Positions 53,401 to 62,494 of a stretch of 64,000 nt of DNA are shown piece after piece. Origin of the DNA: Lacisediminihabitans profunda (GTDB lineage Bacteria > Actinomycetota > Actinomycetes > Actinomycetales > Microbacteriaceae). Position 1 is the first letter of the stretch. Each line of letters starts with the position of its first letter. A program made the position numbers and the translations under genes. The notes under the pieces were generated by a model, which saw only the letters and a program-made list of their open reading frames with translations, did not search any database and was not told the DNA's origin. Location: assembly GCF_008040105.1 (NCBI RefSeq), contig NZ_VRMG01000004.1, positions 62,001 to 126,000 on the forward strand, given 5' to 3'.

Positions 53401-53731
53401 GGCCGCCAACTCGGTCTCGCGTTACATCACGTTCAGCGTCGACACGGCCGCGCTCGGTGGTACTCCAGCGAGCGGGTGGACTTTCGCCGTTGCCCTCACC
53501 GGTCAGGACGGCACTCACGGTTTCGACCAGACCCGCGCGTTCACCAGCACGCCGGGCCAATACAGCTTCGGTGTCTGCGCCACGGCCAGCGCTTCACCGC
53601 TCTGCACGGCCGATCCGAATTCTGTTCCCAAGGTGCTGGACACGATCACTCCGAGCGGAGTGAGTCAATCGACCGAACTCGACTACACGGCGACGACCCC
53701 GGTGACGCTGCAGGCGCTCGTGATTCCCTAG
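50414..53731 (+). CDS. Secreted glucodextranase-like GH15 enzyme
   Basis: An 1105-residue exported enzyme. After a signal peptide (VVPAAIVAFALAAVSLGTS region) come a GH15 N-terminal beta-sandwich domain (about 45-305), the (alpha/alpha)6 catalytic barrel (about 310-750), a Big/FN-like domain (about 760-860) and a glucodextranase C-terminal binding domain (from about 870, DPTGDDNGPGNYAYPTAGDF). The likely general acid is Glu496 or Glu497 in ERWEEQTGYSPS, and the base Glu707 in LVPEQVWD. This order is that of Arthrobacter glucodextranase, which releases glucose from dextran; a glucoamylase role on starch is also possible. GTG start with GAGGAG upstream. Confidence 0.9.
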   Translation: MIRRGFVVPAAIVAFALAAVSLGTSTATALPGAAGTEAVGSPGVVGHQGQSRKDCVGTARNTESRIWFTVANGILSDVYAPTVDATNVETMQFLVTDGSTFTDLQARDMTYTVSSDPTGMVCTVTSTAKSGKYRLVNTYLTDPSRNSVVVSTRLVGLAQGSKDFKLFVRLDANAGGNGGGGSANGGADTAVVDMSTGSAVPVSFDTKTTSQANRTAYAVPSYLALKADRPFDTVGSGFVGTSSDGLTQLDSAHALGPVATTATDGNVEQTAGVRLDRDGRATIALGFGTSQVDAVKTASDTAKTSVARLTAGYLSGWARYDAALTPPILTAKGLTGTQRLTAIKNYYQSANVVKASEDKKYPGAIVAGLDAPWGQSIPANDPNNLFVGGYKEVFARDLYEAWTALYTDGDTQTARDTVRYLLLKSQQANGSQPRNSLLDGTKAADAFNDQLDETAYPILMALQSGLAGDNALWPKVRSAANFLISHGPSFGVERWEEQTGYSPSTIAAEIAGLVAAATIADQHSDPASARVWRATADQYQRTIKAWGVTTNGPLSADPYFIRLSKTGDPNAAISYNVGNGGPTLDQRAVADAGFLEYVRLGILPATDPVVLNSLTVTDATIQRPTDSGAGWLRYNGDGYGDCLVGAGTSCAVTGAPWTNNFSGLGHPWPVLGAERAQQYLAQGQASAASGVLLSINRMNSGPGLVPEQVWDRADVPASPYGSDPATASIGFVNGKADGSASPLTWGSASQVRLTADLAAGRSLEQPAQVRDRYVTHTQGATPLTVTSPVDGSATGATTTVAGTAAPGATIDIADVATDANSATTLTKTAAAADGSFSVDVTSAAGTNVFVVSSTTKDGTAQLVRSVVNDVVNGTLIFSADDPTGDDNGPGNYAYPTAGDFHAGAFDLTKFQVYDTGSTVTFRVQTRDLTPTFGSSNGAQLVDVYVHAPGASPTSTASSYDGMKYAVSPWSRLIEAQGFGNNRFVDTTGTSAGTVTVAANSVSRYITFSVDTAALGGTPASGWTFAVALTGQDGTHGFDQTRAFTSTPGQYSFGVCATASASPLCTADPNSVPKVLDTITPSGVSQSTELDYTATTPVTLQALVIP

Positions 53732-53756
53732 CCTGGGACGCCTAAACTGGGCGCAC

Positions 53757-54419
53757 ATGCGACTCCTCCTTATCCGTCACGGCCAGACGCCGGCCAATGT
53801 GCTCGGGCAACTCGACACCGCGAGCCCCGGCCCCGGTCTCACTGAACTGGGCGCGCGCCAGGCGGCGGTGATCCCGGATGCGATGCGCTTCGAGTCGATC
53901 GATGCCATCTTCGCGTCGACGCTGGTGCGAACCCAGCTCACGGCCGAGCCGCTTTCGCTCGATCGGCGACTGGAGGTGCGGGTGGGGCGCGGCCTGCACG
54001 AGATCGAGGCCGGGGCGCTCGAGGGGCGAAGCGATCGCGAGTCGGTTCGCGCGTACCTCGAGACGATCTTCGCCTGGGGCACGGGGAACCTGGACGCCAC
54101 GATGCCGGGCGCCGCGGACGGTCATTCCTTCTTCCAGCGCTTCGACGCCGACATCGAGATCGCGGCCGCGGAAGCCGACACGGCCGCGGTGTTCAGCCAC
54201 GGCGCGGCTATCAGGGTGTGGACGGCGGCTCGGGCGCACAATGTGCCGCCCACCTTCGCGGGCACGAACGAGCTCGGCAACACCGGGGTGGTCGAGTTGA
54301 TCGGGTCGCCACAGGATGGCTGGACCCTCGTCTCCTGGGCAGGGCTGCCGGTGGGCGGGGCGCGACTCGCCGACGAATCCGCGCAGGATCCGACCGGCGG
54401 GCCGGTCTCGAACGCCTAG
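53757..54419 (+). CDS. Histidine phosphatase (phosphoglycerate mutase-like)
   Basis: A 220-residue phosphatase of the histidine superfamily. The catalytic RHG motif is at LLIRHGQTPANV (His8), the conserved ASTLVRTQLTAEPL follows, the acid Glu lies in GLHEIEAGALEG, and the second histidine in AAVFSHGAAIRVW. The substrate is unknown. It starts 25 bp after the glucodextranase gene. Confidence 0.9.
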   Translation: MRLLLIRHGQTPANVLGQLDTASPGPGLTELGARQAAVIPDAMRFESIDAIFASTLVRTQLTAEPLSLDRRLEVRVGRGLHEIEAGALEGRSDRESVRAYLETIFAWGTGNLDATMPGAADGHSFFQRFDADIEIAAAEADTAAVFSHGAAIRVWTAARAHNVPPTFAGTNELGNTGVVELIGSPQDGWTLVSWAGLPVGGARLADESAQDPTGGPVSNA

Positions 54420-54481
54420 GTCAGGTGGCCTGGACCGCCGACCGCCGGGCCGCCGGGTGGCACCCCTGTTAGGGTTGCCGC

Positions 54482-54970
54482 GTGAGTGTACGAGTCGAGA
54501 AGGTCGATCTGCCGGGCATCGGCACGCGTCATGACGTGATCACCAAGAAGGGCAGACGCATCGGCGTCGTCTCCCATCGGTCGGGTGAGCGGGAGCTCGC
54601 GCTGTTCGGGGTCGAGGACCCGGACGAGGCCATCGACTCCATCGCGCTCACCGACGACGAGGCCGCAGCCCTCGCCGACGTCCTCGGCGCCTCGCTCATG
54701 CTGGGCCAGCTCGCCGGCATCCGGGAGCAGGCCGCCGGCCTCTTCACCGAACAGCTGCTCATCTCGGCCGGATCCCCCTACGCGGGAGAGGTGCTCGGCG
54801 CCACGAAGGCCCGCACCCGGACGCACACCTCGATTGTCGCCATCGTGAGAGGCGCGGACGTGATCCCGTCCCCCACCCCCGATTCGCCTTTGCAAGCAGG
54901 CGACACCATCATCGCCGTGGGTACCAGGCCGGGTCTCGACGCGCTCGCCCGCGTGCTCACCGACGGCTGA
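54482..54970 (+). CDS. khtT: KhtT-like TrkA-C regulatory subunit of a K+/H+ antiporter
   Basis: A 162-residue soluble protein. The N-terminal part (VRVEKVDLPGIGTRHDV) and the C-terminal TrkA-C/RCK-C fold (about 85-155, with AGSPYAGEVLGATKARTRTH and LQAGDTIIAVGT) match KhtT, which gates KhtU in response to nucleotides and pH. GTG start at 54482. The KhtU-like gene follows 16 bp later, so the two form an operon for cation/proton exchange. Confidence 0.88.
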   Translation: MSVRVEKVDLPGIGTRHDVITKKGRRIGVVSHRSGERELALFGVEDPDEAIDSIALTDDEAAALADVLGASLMLGQLAGIREQAAGLFTEQLLISAGSPYAGEVLGATKARTRTHTSIVAIVRGADVIPSPTPDSPLQAGDTIIAVGTRPGLDALARVLTDG

Positions 54971-54986
54971 AAGGCAGCCATCACCC

Positions 54987-56192
54987 ATGCATGACGCCGC
55001 CCTCCTCCTCATCGAAGTCGGGGCCGTGCTGCTGGGACTGAGTCTGCTTTCCCGGTTCGCCGACAAGATCGGCATTTCCGCGATTCCGCTGTACCTCATC
55101 GCGGGGCTCGCCTTCGGTGTCGGCGGCTTCGCTCCCCTCGACGCCGGCAACGAGTTCTTCCGCTTCGGCAGCGAGCTCGGCGTGATCCTGTTGCTGGCGA
55201 TGCTCGGCCTCGAATACTCGCCGACCGAGCTCATCACGAGTCTCAAGCGTTCGAGGCTCGCCGGCATCCTGGATGCAGTGCTCAACGCCCTGCCCGGCGC
55301 GGCCTGCGCGCTCATCCTCGGCTGGGGGCCGATCGCCGCCGTCGCCCTGGCCGGCATCACGTGGGTCTCTTCCTCCGGGGTGATCGCCAAGGTGTTGCGC
55401 GACCTTCGCCGGCTCGGTAACCGGGAGACCCCCACCATCCTCTCCATCCTCGTGATCGAGGACCTCGCGATGGCGTTCTACCTGCCGGTGCTCTCGGCCC
55501 TCGTGATCGGCGCCGGTTTCCTGGCCGGTGCGACGGCCCTCGTGGTGGCCGTGCTCGTGGTGGTGGTGATCCTCTACGTGGCGCTCCGCCACGGCAAGGT
55601 CATCTCGCGGCTGTTCGCCGCCCACCACCCGGAGTCGTTGCTGCTCGGGGTGCTCGGTCTCACGATGCTCGTGGCCGGTGTCGCCCAGCAGGTGAACGTG
55701 TCGGCGGCGGTCGGCGCCTTCCTGGTGGGCATCGCCCTGTCCGGGCGCGTCGCGCACAATTCGCAACAGCTCCTCGCGCCGCTCCGCGACCTGTTCGCCG
55801 CCGTCTTCTTCGTCTTCTTCGGCCTCTCGACCGAGCCCGCCAGCATCCTCCCGGTGCTGCTGCCGGCGGCGATCCTCGCCGTCGTCACGATCGCCACCAA
55901 GACGCTCACCGGGTATCGTGCTGCGGCCGCGGCGGGCATCGGAATCCCCGGCCGATGGCGCACCGGGTTCGCCCTCACCCCGCGCGGCGAGTTCTCGATC
56001 GTGATCGCTGGCCTCGCCGCCGGGTCGGGCATCGAACCGCGGCTCGCGCCGCTCGCGACGGCGTACGTTCTGCTCACCGTGGTCGCAGGTCCCCTCCTGG
56101 CCAGGATGACGGACACCGCTTGGTTCCGCCGCCTGCTGGCGGCCCGTGGCACTCGGGCGGCAACCATCGCGCAGAGCGTGGACGGACACTAG
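54987..56192 (+). CDS. khtU: CPA2-family monovalent cation:proton antiporter, KhtU-like
   Basis: A 401-residue membrane protein with about 12-13 transmembrane helices of the CPA2 type. The conserved segments GVILLLAMLGLEYSPTEL and VAQQVNVSAAVGAFLVGIAL are visible. There is no C-terminal RCK domain; regulation is supplied by the KhtT-like protein upstream. It should export K+ or another monovalent cation in exchange for protons under alkaline or osmotic stress. Confidence 0.92.
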   Translation: MHDAALLLIEVGAVLLGLSLLSRFADKIGISAIPLYLIAGLAFGVGGFAPLDAGNEFFRFGSELGVILLLAMLGLEYSPTELITSLKRSRLAGILDAVLNALPGAACALILGWGPIAAVALAGITWVSSSGVIAKVLRDLRRLGNRETPTILSILVIEDLAMAFYLPVLSALVIGAGFLAGATALVVAVLVVVVILYVALRHGKVISRLFAAHHPESLLLGVLGLTMLVAGVAQQVNVSAAVGAFLVGIALSGRVAHNSQQLLAPLRDLFAAVFFVFFGLSTEPASILPVLLPAAILAVVTIATKTLTGYRAAAAAGIGIPGRWRTGFALTPRGEFSIVIAGLAAGSGIEPRLAPLATAYVLLTVVAGPLLARMTDTAWFRRLLAARGTRAATIAQSVDGH

Positions 56193-56235
56193 CCTTTACC
56201 TGTTCGTGCCAACTCCATATCGAAGGGAATCTGCC

Positions 56236-57375
56236 ATGCACACGAGATCCCGCCTCACGGCCGTCGCCACGGCGGCCGTCGCGGTACTCGCACTGACCGC
56301 CACCGCGGCCAGTGCAGCTCCCCATCAAGACGCATCCGAGGGTGCGTCGGCCCATCACGACGGGCCGTCCTTCGACCACATCTTCGTGATCATGCTCGAG
56401 AACCACTCCCAGTCGAGCGTCATCGGTGACGCGAATGCGCCGTACCTGACCAGCCTCGCCAGCCAGTATTCGACGGCCGACAACTACTACGGCGTCACCC
56501 ATCCCTCCATGCCCAACTACATCGCCACCATCGCCGGTGACAACTTCGGCATCCAGGACGACAACGACCAGAACGTGGTCAACCTCAACAGGATGAACCT
56601 CGTGGATCAGCTCGAGTCTCGTCACATCGGCTGGGGCGCCTACCTCGAGACCCTTCCGGCCAACAAGCTGGACCGGTTCGGCCCGGCTCTCCCCGACGGC
56701 ACCGTCGCGTCGCTCTATGCGAAGAAGCACAACCCGTTCGTGCTCTTCGACGACGTGAAGAACAACCCGGCACGGATGGCGCAGGTGAAGGACTACTCCC
56801 AGCTCTCCGCCGACCTCAACGGACCGAAGGCGCCGCAGTTCGTCTGGATCAGCCCCAACCAGTGCAACGACATGCACGGTGGGGTCTACGCGACGATCGC
56901 CGGGCATCCGGAGACACCGTGCCCGTACGGAAGCGTCAAGGACGACGCCAACGACGCCGCGCTGAAGCAGAAGGCCGACACCTTCGTGAAGACGGCGGTC
57001 GCCACCATCACCGGGTCTCAGGCGTGGACTAAGCGCTCGGCGATCGTGATCGTCACCGACGAGAACGACTACACCGGTAACACCACGACCGGTGGCTGGG
57101 AGAGCGCGGCCGGATGCTGCGACTCACCGTACGTGAGTGCCGCCGACCCGCGGATCAGCGCGAGCTGGCCGGGCGGAACCTACGGTGGCGGGCTCATCCC
57201 CGCGATCGTGGTGACCGCGTCCGGACCCCGGCACTTCGTGGACCACACGGCGTACAACCACTACTCGCTGCTCACCACCATCGAGCAGAACTTCGGCCTG
57301 GGCTACCTCGGCCATGCCGGGGACACGGCGGGTGGAGTGGTGCCGATGTGGCCGATGTTCACCGGCAAGCGGTAG
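56236..57375 (+). CDS. Secreted phosphoesterase (acid phosphatase/phospholipase C-like)
   Basis: A 379-residue exported phosphoesterase of the PF04185 family. The signal peptide (LTAVATAAVAVLALTATAAS) ends near residue 28. The N-terminal metal-site region is HIFVIMLENHSQSSVIGD, the loop GVTHPSMPNYIA follows, and the second metal region is IVIVTDENDYTGN with later PHFVDHTAYNHYS-type residues. These ligands suit a phosphatase or phospholipase releasing phosphate outside the cell. AAGGGAA precedes the ATG at 56236. Confidence 0.88.
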   Translation: MHTRSRLTAVATAAVAVLALTATAASAAPHQDASEGASAHHDGPSFDHIFVIMLENHSQSSVIGDANAPYLTSLASQYSTADNYYGVTHPSMPNYIATIAGDNFGIQDDNDQNVVNLNRMNLVDQLESRHIGWGAYLETLPANKLDRFGPALPDGTVASLYAKKHNPFVLFDDVKNNPARMAQVKDYSQLSADLNGPKAPQFVWISPNQCNDMHGGVYATIAGHPETPCPYGSVKDDANDAALKQKADTFVKTAVATITGSQAWTKRSAIVIVTDENDYTGNTTTGGWESAAGCCDSPYVSAADPRISASWPGGTYGGGLIPAIVVTASGPRHFVDHTAYNHYSLLTTIEQNFGLGYLGHAGDTAGGVVPMWPMFTGKR

Positions 57376-57423
57376 GGCGCCCGGCCCTGCGCCGTCATCG
57401 GGCGGGAGCGCCTGTGGCGGCGA

Positions 57424-59202
57424 TCAGAGGTCGCTGAGCTCGCCGGCGAGCTGCCGGCCGTCGTTGGATTCCGCCTCCGTGGACTCGGTCGTGTCCACGG
57501 GGGCGGTGTCCGCGTGCACGTACTTGCCGCCGGCCGACAGGGAGGCGACCGCACCGATCAGCGACATGATCACCGCGGCGATGAACACGATGACGAGTCC
57601 GGAGTGGAACGGCTGTGAGATCAGTTCGGGAAAGAAGGTCTTGCCGGTGAGGGCCGCCGCGTTCGAGGCCGACAGGTTCTTGAGCGCCCCGGTGGGTCCG
57701 AGGATGCTCTCGATCGGGTTGTAGCCCAGGAACGCGGCGAACAGGCTGCCGACCGGCGGGGTCGCGGCGACGTGGTTGGCCACGGCTGTGCCGACTCCGT
57801 GCGAGGTGAGCCCGCTGCGGAGGGCGTTGGGAAGGGTGTCCGCGAGGCCCGCGATCATCAGGGAGAAGAAGATGCCGATCGAGAGAGAGTTTCCCGCGTT
57901 CTGGAAGGTGCCGGTCATGCCCGATGCCGCGCCGCGCTGGTTCGCCGGCACGCTGTTCATGATGGCCGTGCGGTTGGGTGCGGCGAACATGCCCGACCCG
58001 ATTCCGTTGAGGAAGGTCAGGAGGGCGAAGACCGGGTAGCTGAAGTCGACCGGGATGAGCAGCAAGGCAATGAAGGTCACCGCGACGAGCACGAGGCCTC
58101 CGGTGGCGAAGAGGCGTGCGCCGAACCGGTCGCTCAGCGTGCCAGAGATCGGTCCGGAGACGAGAAACCCGACCGTGAGCGGGAGGAGGTAGATGCCCGC
58201 CCAGAGCGGTGTGCTTTCGTAGGAGAACCCGTGCAGCGGTAGCCAGATGCCCTGCAGCCAGATGATGAGCATGAACTGGAGTCCCCCTCGTCCGACCGAC
58301 GCGAGCAGCCCGGCGAAGTTGCCCCAGGCGAAGGTCTGGATGCGGAACAGCCGCATGTTGAACATGGGCTCCGCGGTGTGCAGCTGCAGGAACACGAACC
58401 CGATGAGCAGCGCGATGCCGCCGATGATCCCGGTGAGCACCCAGGGGTTCAGCCAGCCGGTGGAGCTCGAGCCGTAGGGCTGGATCCCGTAGGTGATTCC
58501 CGCGAGCAGGGCGGTGAGTCCGACGGCGAAGACGATGTTGCCCGGCCAGTCCACCCTGCCCGAACTCTTCACGCCGATCTCGTGCAGGGACTTGTAAGAC
58601 CAGATGGTGCCGAGGATGCCGAACGGCACGCTCACGAGGAAGATCGCGCGCCAGTCGATCTCGGCGAGCACCCCGCCGATGATTAGGCCTAGGAAGGTGC
58701 CTGCGATGGCCGCGATCTGGTTGATGCCGATGGCCATGCCGCGCTTGTTGGCCGGGAACGCATCGGTGAGGATGGCCGTCGAGTTGGCGAAGATCATCGA
58801 CCCGCCAACGGCCTGGAGCACACGCCAGCCGATCAGCCACATCGCGCCGGCGCCCGACGTGAACGGGTCGAAGACGAGCGCGATCGCGGCCACCGTGAAG
58901 ATCACGAATCCGAGGTTGTAGATGCGCACGCGCCCATAGAGGTCGCCGAGGCGTCCGAAGCTCACCACGAGCACGGCCGTGACCAGGATGTAGCCCATCA
59001 GCATCCAGAGCAGGTAGCTCACATTGCCTGGTTGCAGCGGGTCGAGCTTGATGCCCGTGAAGATCGCCGGGAGCGAGATGAGTACGATCGACCCGTTGAT
59101 GGTGGCCATGAGCATGCCGAGCGTCGTGTTGCTCAGTGCGACCCACTTGTAGCGGGGGTGATCCTTGTTGAACATTCCGTTGCGCGTCGCGGTTGCGGTC
59201 AC
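57424..59202 (-). CDS. MFS drug transporter, EmrB/QacA (DHA2) type
   Basis: A 592-residue exporter with 14 predicted transmembrane helices. The first helix begins [20 protein letters not shown]; the motif in the second-third loop is [18 protein letters not shown], and motif C-like glycines occur in helix 5. GTG at 59202 is preferred because GGAGG lies five bases before it; longer frames would add a long non-homologous N-terminus. The C-terminus is polar and acidic. Substrate unknown; a repressor is not adjacent. Confidence 0.92.
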   Translation of the reverse strand: MTATATRNGMFNKDHPRYKWVALSNTTLGMLMATINGSIVLISLPAIFTGIKLDPLQPGNVSYLLWMLMGYILVTAVLVVSFGRLGDLYGRVRIYNLGFVIFTVAAIALVFDPFTSGAGAMWLIGWRVLQAVGGSMIFANSTAILTDAFPANKRGMAIGINQIAAIAGTFLGLIIGGVLAEIDWRAIFLVSVPFGILGTIWSYKSLHEIGVKSSGRVDWPGNIVFAVGLTALLAGITYGIQPYGSSSTGWLNPWVLTGIIGGIALLIGFVFLQLHTAEPMFNMRLFRIQTFAWGNFAGLLASVGRGGLQFMLIIWLQGIWLPLHGFSYESTPLWAGIYLLPLTVGFLVSGPISGTLSDRFGARLFATGGLVLVAVTFIALLLIPVDFSYPVFALLTFLNGIGSGMFAAPNRTAIMNSVPANQRGAASGMTGTFQNAGNSLSIGIFFSLMIAGLADTLPNALRSGLTSHGVGTAVANHVAATPPVGSLFAAFLGYNPIESILGPTGALKNLSASNAAALTGKTFFPELISQPFHSGLVIVFIAAVIMSLIGAVASLSAGGKYVHADTAPVDTTESTEAESNDGRQLAGELSDL

Positions 59203-59395
59203 GGGGGCCTCCAGGCTGCAGGGGCGGCGTCGTTGAGCGCCAATAGTTACTTGCTGTGTGTTAACAATACGCTCGTCACGGGCTCGCGCCGACGGGGTGG
59301 GGGTCCGGCTCTCGAGCTCCTCCCGCAAGGCGACTGGATTCGATGGCGGTGGACGTCCGTTGCTGGCACAGTGGGTGCAAGGGATCGGAGCGGTG

Positions 59396-59746
59396 ATGAG
59401 ATTCATGATCATGGTGTTCGGCGAACGGGCGGAACTGCACGCGAAACCGACAGAGTGGATCGAGCGGATGGTGGCCTTCATGGTGCGCCTCGACGACGAG
59501 CTGGCCCGGAGCGGCGAACTGGTCTACTCCGAGGTGCTGGAGGCGGCCGACGCCGCGACTCTCGTCGGCCAGGACGCTGCGACGAGCCGCGGCCCGTTCA
59601 ACCGCTCGGACGCACCGCTCTCGCGCTATTGGGTGGTGAAGGTGCCTGACGAGTCCCGCGCGATCGCCATCGCCGCGAGCGTCGCCGCGATGGTCGAGTC
59701 CCCGGTCGAGGTCCGCCAGTGCATGGAGCAGTCCCTGCGGCCCTGA
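59396..59746 (+). CDS. YCII-related (DGPF) protein
   Basis: A 116-residue YCII/DGPF-fold protein beginning [20 protein letters not shown], with a conserved helix [18 protein letters not shown] and C-terminal strand-helix ending [10 protein letters not shown]. These ferredoxin-like dimers are of uncertain function; some act in chlorinated-aromatic turnover, and many accompany sigma-70 factors. GGAG precedes the ATG. No sigma factor is adjacent. Confidence 0.88.
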   Translation: MRFMIMVFGERAELHAKPTEWIERMVAFMVRLDDELARSGELVYSEVLEAADAATLVGQDAATSRGPFNRSDAPLSRYWVVKVPDESRAIAIAASVAAMVESPVEVRQCMEQSLRP

Positions 59747-59757
59747 GGATTCGCGTG

Positions 59758-59976
59758 TTATTCCACTCGGGCGAACCGGGGCACGCTCTGCCCCTCGACC
59801 TCGACGGTCTCCCGGAACATCGCGAACGGTCGCACCCACAGTCCCTGGTCGCCGTACAGCGCCCGGTACACGACCAGCTTCTCCTCGGTCTCGGAGTGGG
59901 TGGCGGTGTCGACGACCTCGTAGAGGTTGCCCTTGTAGTGACGGTAGAGGCCGGGCTCGAGTTCGGACATCTGCAC
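59758..59976 (-). CDS. DUF1653 protein
   Basis: A 72-residue protein of the DUF1653 family: PGLYRHYKGNLYEVVDTATH at the start, LVVYRALYGDQGLWVRPFAM in the middle and PRFARVE at the end. Function unknown; the fold is SH3-like. The first codon is GTG; an ATG two codons on is equally possible. It converges on the YCII gene with an 11-bp gap. Confidence 0.85.
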   Translation of the reverse strand: MQMSELEPGLYRHYKGNLYEVVDTATHSETEEKLVVYRALYGDQGLWVRPFAMFRETVEVEGQSVPRFARVE

Positions 59977-60058
59977 ACGGTACCGGAGTCATCCGCCGGG
60001 TGATGTCCCCCGCGCTGACGACATTGACGGCGGGTCCGCACCAGCTATGCCGGACGTG

Positions 60059-60844
60059 CTACACGATCCCCAGCAGCCGGGATGCCACGGCCATGCCGGC
60101 ACCGACGAGCAGCACGACCCCGCCGCCGGCCCAGAGCGTCTGACGCTGCGCGGCGGAGCGCACTGCGGCGTCGAGCGCCGCGAAGCGGATGGGGGTGTCC
60201 ACCGCCGGCTCGGCGGTCTCCCGCCAGACGGCCGGATTGTCGAGGAGATGGGCGAGATCCGCAATCTCGGCTGGACCGAGCGCTACCGGCTGCTTCACGA
60301 GCCAGCGCACCAGGTGCCGCGCGTCGATCACCGTGACGAACTCGGGCCGCTCCCGGATTCTGATCGACCCGGGGTCGACGAGAACGATCATCGACCGCAC
60401 GAGGGTGCCGCCCGGCAGGTGGCTGGCGATCAGCCGGCCGAGGCTCGCGGCCTCGGACTCCGCACCGTCGATGTACGACGTGCCCCGCCCGGACACGAAG
60501 AATCCGCGCCCGCCCACCCAGATCCTCTTGCCGCTGTGGTGCTTGGTGCTGATGGTGAAGACGCCCGCCGGGCCGACGAGCACGTGGTCGATGTCACCCT
60601 CGTCCTTGCCCACGGGCACGGAATGCAGCACGGTCCATGCAGTCGGAAGGCTCCCGAGGGCTCGCGCCACCGCGATCTCGCCTCGCGCGCCCACATACCA
60701 GGGCATTTCCGTGGCGTTCAGCGGATGCAGTCCGAAGAGCTTCGCCAGCCCGGACTGTGCCGGCCGCGCGTCGTGCAGCGCGAGCAGCTTCTCGATGAGC
60801 GATTGGGCGGCCGGACGTGACCGCATCGTGCTGAACTCAGTCAT
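60059..60844 (-). CDS. NERD-domain protein with C-terminal membrane anchor
   Basis: A 261-residue protein. The NERD (nuclease-related) domain (about 45-195) shows the core strand DEGDIDHVLVGPAGVFTIST followed by KHHSGK, keeping the aspartate and lysine of a PD-(D/E)xK nuclease. The C-terminal segment (QTLWAGGGVVLLVGAGMAVA) is a membrane helix. NERD proteins often link to restriction or stress responses; here the second NERD protein of the window (26148-27101) carries a J domain. Start at 60844 is near the stop of a possible small upstream ORF. Confidence 0.82.
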   Translation of the reverse strand: MTEFSTMRSRPAAQSLIEKLLALHDARPAQSGLAKLFGLHPLNATEMPWYVGARGEIAVARALGSLPTAWTVLHSVPVGKDEGDIDHVLVGPAGVFTISTKHHSGKRIWVGGRGFFVSGRGTSYIDGAESEAASLGRLIASHLPGGTLVRSMIVLVDPGSIRIRERPEFVTVIDARHLVRWLVKQPVALGPAEIADLAHLLDNPAVWRETAEPAVDTPIRFAALDAAVRSAAQRQTLWAGGGVVLLVGAGMAVASRLLGIV

Positions 60845-61091
60845 CGAGCATCTTCCTCGGGTGTTGATCGCCGACCACTGTGATGTCGTCTACGCGCGCC
60901 TTGGGAGCCTTGCCATCCTCCGCTTCGGACGCGTCGACAGGTTTCGACGTTAGCGACTTTCCCTCCGCCCCTGAATCCCCAGTGCGAGGGGTGTCGGCTG
61001 TCGAGGGGCTCGGCGCTAGCTCTGCAAGTTGGCAGAGCGGGCCAATCGCCGCCCCCGGGAATTCCTGCACACCTGCGCCGGTTACGCCTGA
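60837..61091 (-). CDS. Possible small ORF overlapping the NERD gene start
   Basis: A minus-strand frame ends at 60837, 8 bp inside the NERD gene, a layout typical of coupling. Translation from the ATG at 61091 begins MSGVTGAGVQEFPGAAIG and ends VVGDQHPRKMLDD. Third-position GC is lower than for neighbouring genes, no ribosome-binding site stands out, and no family is recognised, so it may be chance. Confidence 0.25.
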   Translation of the reverse strand, partial: SGVTGAGVQEFPGAAIGPLCQLAELAPSPSTADTPRTGDSGAEGKSLTSKPVDASEAEDGKAPKARVDDITVVGDQHPRKMLDD

Positions 61092-61092
61092 C

Positions 61093-61341
61093 ATGAGCAC
61101 ACCCATCACGATGTACGGCGCCGACTGGTGCACAGACTGCCGCCGGTCGAAGCGCGTCCTCGACGAATTGGGCGTGGACTATGACTACGTGGACCTCGAG
61201 GCCGACATCACGGGAGCCGATCGGGCATACGCCATCAGCGGGCGCACCAACATCCCGGTGATCGTGTTTGCCGACGACAGCCACGTTGTAGAGCCCAGTG
61301 ATGCGGAGTTGCGCTCGCGAATCGCGGCGCTCTCGGTCTAG
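61093..61341 (+). CDS. Glutaredoxin-like (mycoredoxin-type) protein
   Basis: An 82-residue thioredoxin-fold protein with active site CTDC (GADWCTDCRRSKRV) and the cis-proline TNIPVIVF. The short size and CxxC after a Y-G-A-D-W context match the mycoredoxin-like glutaredoxins of actinobacteria, which reduce mycothiol mixed disulphides. An ATG at 61093 is preferred over an upstream in-frame ATG at 60880 because the thioredoxin fold starts there. Confidence 0.85.
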   Translation: MSTPITMYGADWCTDCRRSKRVLDELGVDYDYVDLEADITGADRAYAISGRTNIPVIVFADDSHVVEPSDAELRSRIAALSV

Positions 61342-61389
61342 CACGCGGGAAGTATTCCCTGTGCGCGGCCTGAGGAAGGCGGCGATGCC

Positions 61390-62361
61390 TCAGTGCGTCG
61401 CGGGCGACAGCCGCGCCTCGAGGTCTACCACGTCGTCGGGTCGACAGAGGTCCGTGGCCGGCGTCATCGTGGTGGCGGTCCCCGCCGCGACGGCCGTGCG
61501 GAAGGCGGCCTCCGGGTCGCGACCCTGGGCGAGCCGCAACACGAAGGCGCCGAGGAAGCCGTCGCCGGCTCCGACCGTGCTCACCACGTGCACCGGCGGA
61601 ACGGTCAGCCGGGAGATGCCCGCGGATGACGCGAGCAGCGCGCCCTCCGCGCCGCGGGTGAGGGCCACGAGCTCGGTGGATCCCTTGGCCACGAGTTCGG
61701 ATGCCGCATCCGCCTCGCTCTGTTCGCTCTCGAGATGCTCGCCGAGGAGCTCGCCGAGTTCCCGCCGGCTCGGTTTGACCAGGTAGACGCCCTCGGAGAG
61801 CGCCTCGCGCAGGGAGTCGCCCGAGGCATCCAGCACCAGTCGCGCGTCACGGTCGCGGGCCAGCCGCGCGACTCGAGCGTAGAAATCGTCGGGCACCCCC
61901 GGCGGCAGGCTGCCGCTCGCCACGACGTAGCCGCCAGTCACGATGGTCTGTTCGAGAGCGGAGAGACAGGAGCGCCATTCGGCCTCCGTGAGCTCGGGAC
62001 CCTGCAACACGAATCGGAACTGCTTGCCGGTTTCCGTCTCGTCCACGGTGAAGCTCTGCCGGGTGGTGCCGGCGATGGGGATGGCGCGGCTGGAGATTCC
62101 CTCGGTATCGAGCATGCGGCGCAGGGACTCCCCGGTGAGCCCGCCCACCGCGAAGATGGCGAGCGACTCCCCGCCGAGCCGATGCACGACACGCGACACG
62201 TTGATGCCGCCGCCTCCGGGGTCGAGCCGGGTCGGGCCGCACCGGAGCTTGTGCTCGCTCACGACCGTCGCCGTCGAGGTGCTGAGGTCGAGCGCCGGGT
62301 TGACCGTGATCGTGACGATCGCCCGCGTCGCGCCGTGGGTCGTGCCCGGGATCGATGCCAT
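61390..62361 (-). CDS. PfkB-family hexose kinase (1-phosphofructokinase/Pfk-2-like)
   Basis: A 323-residue kinase of the 1-phosphofructokinase/tagatose-6-P kinase subfamily. It begins with TITVNPALDLS, then DPGGGGINVSRVVHRLGG (substrate-binding) and the catalytic VSTVGAGDGFLGAFVLRLAQ. It would phosphorylate fructose 1-phosphate or fructose 6-phosphate. A related pfkB is a known DosR-regulon gene in mycobacteria, but I found no convincing box upstream here. It converges on the glutaredoxin gene with a 48-bp gap. Confidence 0.9.
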   Translation of the reverse strand: MASIPGTTHGATRAIVTITVNPALDLSTSTATVVSEHKLRCGPTRLDPGGGGINVSRVVHRLGGESLAIFAVGGLTGESLRRMLDTEGISSRAIPIAGTTRQSFTVDETETGKQFRFVLQGPELTEAEWRSCLSALEQTIVTGGYVVASGSLPPGVPDDFYARVARLARDRDARLVLDASGDSLREALSEGVYLVKPSRRELGELLGEHLESEQSEADAASELVAKGSTELVALTRGAEGALLASSAGISRLTVPPVHVVSTVGAGDGFLGAFVLRLAQGRDPEAAFRTAVAAGTATTMTPATDLCRPDDVVDLEARLSPATH

Positions 62362-62494
62362 GCCCTTACTGTAAGACGCTCGTCCGTGGCGCGGCGGGAT
62401 TTCCGAGTTGTCGGCACGACCCGCGCACTGGGACTGACCGTTCCGGCGATCCGCCTCTAGGTTCGACTGAGGACAACTAAAGAAAAGCGAGCCG

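Noticed and set aside
50753-53560. 935-codon open frame antisense to the glucodextranase gene
   Set aside because: Arg/Gly/Asp-rich shadow of a well-conserved enzyme.
60880-61092. N-terminal extension of the glutaredoxin from an upstream ATG
   Set aside because: The extra 71 residues are Ser/Ala/Pro-rich and outside the thioredoxin fold; the usual length is about 80 residues.
62428-62447. CTGGGACTGACCGTTCCGGC as a box for the PfkB kinase
   Set aside because: It lacks the central TTCGG-type core, and no hexamer is spaced correctly in either direction.
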